A DNA stretch of 64,000 bases from Beaufortia kweichowensis (taxonomy: Eukaryota > Chordata > Actinopteri > Cypriniformes > Gastromyzontidae). Numbering within the stretch: the first letter of the stretch is position 1; each line of letters opens with the position of its first letter. Under the pieces are notes generated by a model. It did no database searches. It was not told the DNA's origin and saw only the letters and a list, made by a program, of their open reading frames with translations. The position numbers and the translations under genes were made by a program. Below, piece after piece: positions 57,381 to 64,000 of the stretch. The DNA is taken from assembly GCA_019155185.1 (NCBI GenBank), contig CM032802.1, positions 7,664,501 through 7,728,500 on the forward strand, given 5' to 3'.

Positions 57381-59576
57381 TTAGTTTATCTGTATACTGT
57401 CCTTATAGGCCCAGAGTTGTTCTCTGTGTGACATACTAAAACAGTAGCCAATGGCCTTCTCAGTCTCATTGATTCTCTTTTTAAACCGGTCTCTGTCCCG
57501 GGCAAACTCCTCCCACTGTCCCTTACGAGATGCTTGGAGAGCAAAGGTCCATGCTTGCATCTTGTGAACTTGCACGATGGGAGAAAATTTCACCTGGAAA
57601 ATATTGACATGGTTAAAACATACAGTTATTTATCTGTCAATTAAAGCCCAATCAGATTGTTATTACCTTCTTCAAAGCTAGACCTTTCTTCTGTCCGCTC
57701 TGACCAGCTGTCTGACCAACATGCCTTCTCCATGGCATCACAGAAAATGTCTCTGTGCCAGATAGTTTGTGGCAGCAATGGCGTGCAACTTTTCTCTGTA
57801 GTAAAGGCGGCTTTGAGTGTTTTGAAGAATGTTTAAGTGTCTTATTTTGTGTCTTGTGGTTGGGTGAATCAGAACTGTGCTTAGAAGTTACTGGTGTAGC
57901 TGGTGAGCTCTGTAAAGGGGCTCTGAAATTCAACGGGTGATATGGGTCATCGTTCTGAGAGAGGGATTTCCATAAAGCCTCTTCTTCATCTTCAGAACCG
58001 GGTTTGGACGAGTCAGAGCTGGTGGACACAGTGGACTGTGACGGAGTGGGACTTTCAGCCTTTTGAACTGGTTTGGGAATCACTTCTGCTTTGCTTTTTT
58101 TTGTGACTACGCTAGACACGCATGCCGTAAAGTGCATCGGGTGATATGGATCCGTAGAGTTGGTCAGAAGATCCCAGAGTTTGTTGTTTTCTTCCGTTTC
58201 TCCCTCAAAACACGAGCTATCCGTGCTGCCCCAGCTGAACTCGCTGTCTGAGAGTTGACCTACAGTCTGAAGTTGACATGGACCTTTAACATCCTCTGCA
58301 GATGGACCACGTGTGTCAGGATCAACAGAGGGCTTCTCATGCTTTACAATCTCCTTTGAAGAAAATCCAGAAACGCACGCAGCAAAAGTGATAGGACATG
58401 AGCTCTCTCCACATTTCCTATCCGATCCTCCCAATACATATCCGTGTTTCCACACAGAGCGATCTCCAATAAAGAGATCCTCACTGTCGGTGAGACACTC
58501 TGTTGCGTGAGATACTAAATCATCCACCAAAGAGCAGAAGGGTTCATCATTAACCAGACTTGACAGAACGGCTCTGGAGTGAGAGCTCACGTCAAAAGGG
58601 TCCCTGACAAATTTTGAACCTCCGACGACCACGTTTTTGTTGTTTTCAAACAATGAAGAGAGCAGGAAGCTGTCAGATGGGTCTCCGGAGCCACTGGTCA
58701 TGTGCTGAATGTGTTGTCCTGTCTCATCTGTAATTCTCAGATGAACTTCAAACCTGAACATCTGGAAAACTGACGAGTAAATAAAAATATGTTAAGGGTG
58801 TATACTGGTATTATATAATACATTTTTAATACTTAATCTCTCATACAGGCAATTTCGTCTCTGTTGTTGCTGTCTATTATTCTGGTTTACTAGTACTTTA
58901 CTAAATTCATTATTAAGGTACTGCTGTTGGCTCGATAAACACCTTGCATTTTCCCTTGTTTGCAAAAATCATACATTTGAATGCACATGCATAGAAAAAC
59001 ACACTAAAAATTAATCTATTAATCCATGCATATAATATTTCAGGCATTACTGAGGCATTAACTGTCTTTGTCAGACAGATAAAATACATTTAATTTAAAT
59101 CTATAGGAATAAAGTTGCAAATCTGCAATACCCATTTAAAATGTACAGTGAAGGTAGGCATACAATATTAAAATGGCGCAAATAAAATCATTTAAAATAA
59201 ATCCAAGCCGAAAATCTGCAATAATTGCTCAATAAAACGACGAAAATACAGACATCAAATAACTTTATAAAGAAAAAAATACATTACAACAAATCTGCAG
59301 TATTAAAACAAAGCTATCAATCTGACTCGTTCAACAATAAGATGACAGTGGCCATTAAATATATTAAAAAGCAGATAACCGACATTTCAATGATCTTCGA
59401 GTTAAAATGCTGAAATAGTAAATAATACCCGTCATGAATGTACAGCAGATGACCTGGACCAGCAGTCGTAGATGTTCCCACAGCACACACAGTATGTGTT
59501 TGGTCCAGGGCAGCAGCATCATCCCGCTGTCCCCGAAGCGCCGCAGCGCGGTCCGCTCACATCCGCTCCTCTCCAT
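57381..59576 (-). CDS. ppp1r15b: PPP1R15-family regulatory subunit of the eIF2-alpha phosphatase (GADD34/CReP type), complete
   Basis: It recruits PP1 catalytic subunit and G-actin to dephosphorylate eIF2-alpha and restore translation after stress. Three coding exons: 59429-59576, 57667-58769 and 57381-57593 (1464 nt, 487 aa plus stop). Exon 2 uses the CGTCAG acceptor; the TTCCAG eight bases further on would bring an early stop. Residues 21-48 form a hydrophobic, amphipathic N-terminal segment, like the membrane-associated helix of the family. The middle is acidic with repeats: ITFAACVSGF (about 176), LWDLL...DPYHPMHFTACVSS (247-269) and LWKSLSQNDDPYHPLNFRAP (305-324). The PP1-docking motif K417-VKF spans the exon 2/3 junction. 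The core follows: W432, then GQWEEFARDRDRFKKRI and ETEKAIGYC. The last part is closest to PPP1R15B and the WTFALQA part recalls PPP1R15A, so the suffix is uncertain. The ATG at 59576 has A at -3 and G at +4. Confidence 0.9.
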
Positions 59577-59593
59577 CCTAAATCAGTAAAGCG

Positions 59594-59674
59594 TCACGTA
59601 TTCTGATACTCGTCCCTCGCTGTGTTTTCTTTGTAGTAATGTATCGGCTTATTTTTGAAGTTTGGAAACCACAT
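59594..59674 (-). promoter_or_regulatory. Upstream ORF 2 of the ppp1r15 gene (26 codons)
   Basis: In the presumed leader, an ATG at 59674 opens a 26-codon frame (MWFPNFKNKP...) ending in TGA at 59594, 17 nt before the main ATG. Mammalian PPP1R15A and PPP1R15B carry two upstream ORFs that repress translation and permit it when eIF2 is phosphorylated. Context has A at -3. The transcript start is not visible, so inclusion in the mRNA is inferred. Confidence 0.6.
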
Positions 59675-59693
59675 CTTCCCCAGTATGTGAGAA

Positions 59694-59726
59694 TTAACTC
59701 CGAACGGAAGCTTTTGAGGTCCACAT
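59694..59726 (-). promoter_or_regulatory. Upstream ORF 1 of the ppp1r15 gene (10 codons)
   Basis: ATG at 59726, ten codons (MWTSKASVRS), stop TAA at 59694. It lies 19 nt upstream of the second upstream ORF and does not overlap it. A at -3, T at +4. This gives the uORF1-uORF2-CDS order known for the family. Confidence 0.5.
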
Positions 59727-61832
59727 GATTACCCGTTAACTTCACCCTCGAAATGAAAGTGCGACTGCGACAGTGAGAAACGACTTAAACTTATGAAAGC
59801 GCTCTACTACAAACAAACATCTCCAGCCTGAGCTCATGCGACCCTTGATTGGATCGTACAGGTGTCAATCATATTAAGGCAGTCCCTCAGACGCCTAACC
59901 ACGCCCAGGCGGTGACGTTGGCGATGACGCGTGGTTTATTTTCCCAAGTGAAATGTCATGATGAAGCCGCAGGTTTACATCTCCTACTCTTACATCACAC
60001 TGTACTTTACCATACTTTACCAACTTACAAACATTATTATTATTGTTTTAAATATAAGTATATATTAATATTAGATTATTGTCTCCCTACGATGAATTAC
60101 TTAATTGTTTTCCAAATACCTCACATTACGTGCGAATTGCTCATGCCTGTCCATGTTACTCAGTTTGTCACCTGAAACTACTGTAAGCATCTTGCATCAT
60201 GTTACTGACACTCTTTTGTAATCTTACAATGCTTCACTACTGAACAAACATACTGAGAGCACATTCTAGCATCATGTGTCACATAGTTTTAAGAGTAGAC
60301 ACTTTACAAAAATATTGCCTAAAAATGCACATTTAGCTTCAATATATTAGTTAAAACCAGTAACAAATCACAAATATTTCTTTTGCAGTAAGCTGTCTCC
60401 ATAGAGACTATGCAAACGTCTGCACTGGCCACCTTCATTGCTCTCAAGATGCTTTGTCACAGCGACAGCTTTATAATGAGGTGGTACAGATTCAGATCTG
60501 GAGTCAGGACTTTAGGACACACAGAATTGTACGGTTAGTGATAAAGCACACCTGGTCGACACCATGGGAGTCCTCAAGGATCACAGCTACACCTCAGAGG
60601 AAATCACACTGAGGGTCACTGTGGTCATCATCAAGACATTTAAATAAAAAAGGAATGAGAAATCGAATGAGAAAAGATAAAACCTTGACTTTGTTTATCA
60701 ATCAGGGACTGTTCCATCACATGGATTTAGAATGATAATAATATTACACTATTATAGATACTAAAATTGACAAAAAAACCTGTAACACAGCTGTTCAAAA
60801 TAAGTGCAAGAGGAAAACAGCAGGATGTGACTGAATTTCAGAAATATTTCATATGAATATTTCATACTAAAATAAAGGGTAATATCGGACACATTTTAGA
60901 ATTCATATCAGGCATTGTCATTTTGTGTTAGTCTTCTGCCCCCTATTGGTTTATGTGTATATTTTAGCAAATAAAAATCTAAGTCTAACTGATCAAATTA
61001 TACAGAGAGAGGTTCAAGAGAACATTTAATTTGCCTTTAGGAAAACAGATATTGATTCGGTCAGGTTAAAGGTAACCAATAATAAATAACTGGCCGTGTT
61101 AATATTCATTCAAAGTGTATTTTTAACAGTTATAAAAGAGCAAATCTCTATTTGCAGCGTGATGACAATTCTTACATCATTTTAAAAATGCCTCCAGGTG
61201 AATTTATAGATTATTATTATGCAGCTGAGCTCCGCCAGTAGATTTAGCCACAGGTGCTATTCCCTTTTCAACAGGGTTCATTATGCAATTGTCAAATTCA
61301 GAGTCCCCTGCTTAAAAGTACAGAACATTTTACACTATTGTACAAAACAGGGATTTCATTCATTTACACTACAAACATGAAAGGAGAGCGTGTGAAGGCA
61401 CCCTGTTATAGTTCCCTATAGGGGAGTGGTCTCGTGTTGATTCAGTTCATTTGGCACATTATCAGAAGCACAGTGAAATCTGCTGTGCTCAGATACCTTA
61501 AAACCATACATGCTATTAATGTTTACTATATGCAAACATAGAAAAGGAAGAGAAGGTGTAAAAATGAATTGTTTTAAAAATACAGGTGTCGATCTCTCTC
61601 TATATAGATTTATATAATAATATATAAACTCTTCTGTAAGTGAGCCATTTTGGTCCTCTTATGTTGTAAATGTACATATCACAAATGTAGATCTCTCTTC
61701 ACACACACAGTTAAGAAAGATTGCATCTTTTTAACAATGATTAGTGTCATAGAGCTTGGGAATCTGAGTGGTCCTGTAAGGGCACTTGTTCTGCTTGATC
61801 ACCCTTCATGCAGACTGGTAAGATTGTTGGAT
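59727..61832. other. Region between ppp1r15 5' end and pik3c2a stop
   Basis: The left 300 bp should hold the ppp1r15 promoter. It is GC-richer and has GGTGACGTTGGCGATGACGC-type CRE/ATF half sites near 59912-59930. TTGCATCA, an ATF4/C/EBP-type site, lies at 60192-60199. The rest should include the pik3c2a 3' UTR; a possible ATTAAA signal on the minus strand is at about 61025-61030. No protein-coding sequence was recognised. Confidence 0.45.
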
Positions 61833-62435
61833 CTAGAAGTACGGCACCGTGGTGAGCTTGTACCACTTGACAGTCTCTCTGCTCAGGTCAAAGTCTTTAA
61901 TGCTGAGGGTGATGCCACCCAGAAAACAGTTCTCTCGCAGAGACTCGGCACTGAGCACGCTCAGTTGAAGTTCCCTTTGTTTCAAGGTTTCCTTACTGTA
62001 GCCACTGTACACCAGCTGAAAAGACAGTTGGGTGGAGATTGTTAATGTAGTGATTCATTCATTGTTAATTTAGTTATTTATTAACAAAATAAAAATGGTC
62101 ACACTTGCCATTTCATTAAAGGTGGGGTTCCTTGTCTTCCTCGCAATCTTTGTTTTGCGTTTGGAGGTTTTGTGGGGGTCTGGGAGGAGATATGTTTTCA
62201 CGTAAGGGTTTGGATCTGCTCCATCATTTGATATCTGTTTGGGGGTTTGGGAGGAGAATTCAGGAAAGTCAGCTGGATGTTTTATCATAATTTACTAACA
62301 CTGTGTTCATATTCTTATATCTTACCAGGTCTTTAATGTGCATGACCATGATGAACAGTGTGCTATTTCTGTAGGACACGCATAGCTTCACCTCACCTTC
62401 TACTCGACCCGTGGTGGGACTCACTGGAGTCATCT
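61833..62435 (-). CDS. pik3c2a: pik3c2a C-terminal C2 domain exons
   Basis: Exons 62326-62435 (GEVKLCVSYRNSTLFIMVMH), 62109-62234 (DGADPNPYVKTYLLPD, SKRKTKIARKTRNPTFNEM) and 61833-62015 (SGYSKETLKQRELQLSVLSA to VKWYKLTTVPYF). The DPNPYVK and RNPTFNE motifs are typical C2 calcium-loop and strand residues. The exon ending at 62109 is followed by GCAAGT. Confidence 0.93.
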
Positions 62436-63919
62436 CTGAAAAAACGGTCAGAAATTATTTACAACCAATAATTGGAATAGGTCTGCCCAATCATCATCTT
62501 GAAAAAATAGATGACACTAAAAACTTTGAAATTTATACAACTTTGAGTGAGTGAAATAATTGTGGAAAATAGTTTTTTTTTCTTCAAAATACATCAGCAT
62601 ATATATCATCACCTGCAATGTACTGTACATAACCATGTACATAAGCATCCGTAATTTGATCAAATAGTTTTACTTAATAAAATAAAATTTATAACCTCAC
62701 AATTCTTTACAAAAAGATTCAATCGGATTACATACCTGGAATTTTTTGGAGTCCGTCAACTCCCTCTGGCTTGTCATCTCTTGCAATAGGGTGGAAAAAT
62801 GTGTAGATAAGATCACACTAAGAAAAAAAAAAATTCACATCAACTCAATGACCTACATTAATGTCACATTACAAACTCACTAATCTTAAAAATTAGCATT
62901 ACTTTTATTATAAAGTGATAAATTGTCTGTTTGCCCACCTGTGTGACCTCTGTGGAACTCCTCATCAGACTGTGCACATAGCTGTTCAATTCCACCTTCC
63001 TTTTGGACGCTACATCCTTAATGTGTGTGCGGCCCAACACCATTTTATTGGGAAACCTATTGAAAGTAAAAGAATTAGAACTAGAGTACAGATTGCAGGA
63101 TTTTACAAATCACCTTTTTACAAAAGAGTTTGACATAAGTAGACTGATATACCCTGGTAGCTTCCACAAAGGGAAGAGAATGGTCAATTTGTTGTGCAGT
63201 TCCTGAAACTCATCAAATGTGCGGAAGACAAACTGCGGCTCGCTCTGACCGTCCCTAAGCAGTCGAACTGCATACGTCTGTGAAAGAAAGATGAAAGGAC
63301 ATAAAATTTAATTCTTTCTCATATAAACAACATCACAAGGGTTGAGCATATTGAAAGAATATAAATTAAAAACAATACAGATTGCTTTCGACCATGACAA
63401 AAATAAATGTATGATGACTATTTTCCACATTCGTATCAATTTTTACCAATTTAGAAATAATTGCTCTACATAGTCCTCTTCAGAACCAGACTCACATAGT
63501 GCTTGTCAGGATTGTATCTCTTCTGAAATGAATATACGGAGGCATCCTGTATTCGGCCGTCCTGCTTTATGGTGTACGTTCGAGGTGCGAAGGACAGGAT
63601 GGGTTCGTCACTAGAAGGAAGGCCTGAAAAACGCAACTGAGCCAAATTATGAATGAAGAAATTAAACTTTGTGGCCACACTGCCCAGGCTGGATTCAATC
63701 AATCTATAATGAAAAAGGTGAAACAAAAGAAACAGATGTGAAATGATACTTGTACAGAAGTCAAATGTATCTATACTAAATAAATACTTGTTTCTGGAAG
63801 TAAATCTACCTAGTAAAGAAAATGGTTGCCTCTGCATCTGTAGTCTGAGGTTGAAGAGCATCATAAACATATTTAAGATCTTGCACTCCAGTCAACTCGG
63901 GTAAACCTGACTGTGTCAT
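61833..63919 (-). CDS. pik3c2a: pik3c2a, class II phosphatidylinositol 3-kinase C2-alpha, C-terminal exons (5' part off the right edge)
   Basis: The enzyme makes PI(3)P and PI(3,4)P2 in endocytosis and recycling. Nine exons: 63810-63919, 63496-63703, 63153-63277, 62939-63056, 62736-62817, 62326-62435, 62109-62234 and 61833-62015 join in frame (eight fully visible coding exons; any further 5' exons lie outside). The first two hold the end of the kinase domain (LPELTGVQDLKYVYDALQPQ, SLGSVATKFNFFIHNLAQL). Then comes PX (RTFDEFQELHNKL, FPLWKLPG, MVLGRTHIKDVASKRK) and the C2 domain (IMVMHIKDL, DGADPNPYVKTYLLPDPHKT, RKTRNPTFNEM, LVYSGYSKETLKQRELQLSV). The stop is TAG at 61833. The sequence matches C2A far better than C2B. 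The last intron starts with GC, not GT. Confidence 0.95.
62736..63277 (-). CDS. pik3c2a: pik3c2a PX domain exons
   Basis: Exons 63153-63277, 62939-63056 and 62736-62817. They encode the PX domain from VRLLRDGQSEPQFVFRTFDE to CDLIYTFFHP. The Arg of FRTFDE and the R of GRTHIK are phosphoinositide-contact residues of PX domains. The PX domain of C2-alpha favours PI(4,5)P2. Confidence 0.93.
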
Positions 63920-64000
63920 CTGCATGGAACACAGAATTACAGTCAATAATCAATAAACAGCAAGTCCTGGATTAAGAAAAACACATCATTACACAACAAG

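Noticed and set aside
57755..58510. Plus-strand reading frames of about 60 codons
   Set aside because: They are antisense to the large coding exon of the PPP1R15 gene, where the minus-strand frame carries the family motifs.
58762..58769. TTCCAG at 58762 as the acceptor for PPP1R15 exon 2
   Set aside because: Joining exon 1 there shifts the frame into an early stop; the CGTCAG eight bases upstream keeps the frame.
1..64000. CRISPR arrays, operons, riboswitches or other bacterial features
   Set aside because: The window is vertebrate nuclear DNA; no regularly spaced repeats or bacterial signals were seen.

Overview
This is animal genomic DNA, most likely from a ray-finned fish and probably a cyprinid. 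Genes are split by introns with GT-AG (once GC-AG) borders. The non-coding DNA is AT-rich and carries interspersed repeats of types common in zebrafish and carps, plus a Ty3/gypsy element of a group described from fish. Names come from protein families recognised by eye; no search was run.

All three protein genes lie head-to-tail on the minus strand. From right to left (their 5' to 3' order): (1) 61833-63919 holds the last nine coding exons of pik3c2a, covering the end of the kinase domain, the PX domain and the C-terminal C2 domain. Its 5' part lies beyond the right edge. (2) 57381-59576 is a complete three-exon PPP1R15-family gene (GADD34/CReP type, 487 aa), an eIF2-alpha phosphatase regulatory subunit with two short upstream ORFs. 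(3) 1260-53867 is a complete 24-coding-exon plekha7 gene. Its exons join in frame to 1130 aa: two WW domains, a PH domain, a proline-rich linker, coiled coils and a conserved C-terminus. It encodes a zonula adherens protein.

Most of the window is plekha7 intron. Intron 3 (29797-53405, 23.6 kb) separates the two halves of the second WW domain. It holds GA microsatellites, a tRNA-derived SINE, several palindromic repeats and, at 47237-47343, a candidate alternative first exon starting MGNCCGC. Intron 4 (19551-29712) contains a full-length Ty3/gypsy LTR retrotransposon at 20322-26778, with 1.03-kb LTRs, a 5-bp CTGAT duplication, a tRNA-Leu-type primer site and a polypurine tract. Its integrase lies before reverse transcriptase, and its gag resembles the SCAN domain; both are marks of the Gmr1-like group.

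The most interesting points are the PPP1R15 gene sitting between plekha7 and pik3c2a (in mammals PPP1R15 genes are known only in the PLEKHA6 and PLEKHA4 paralogous blocks), the two upstream ORFs of that gene, the candidate lipid-anchored plekha7 isoform, and the Gmr1/SCAN element.
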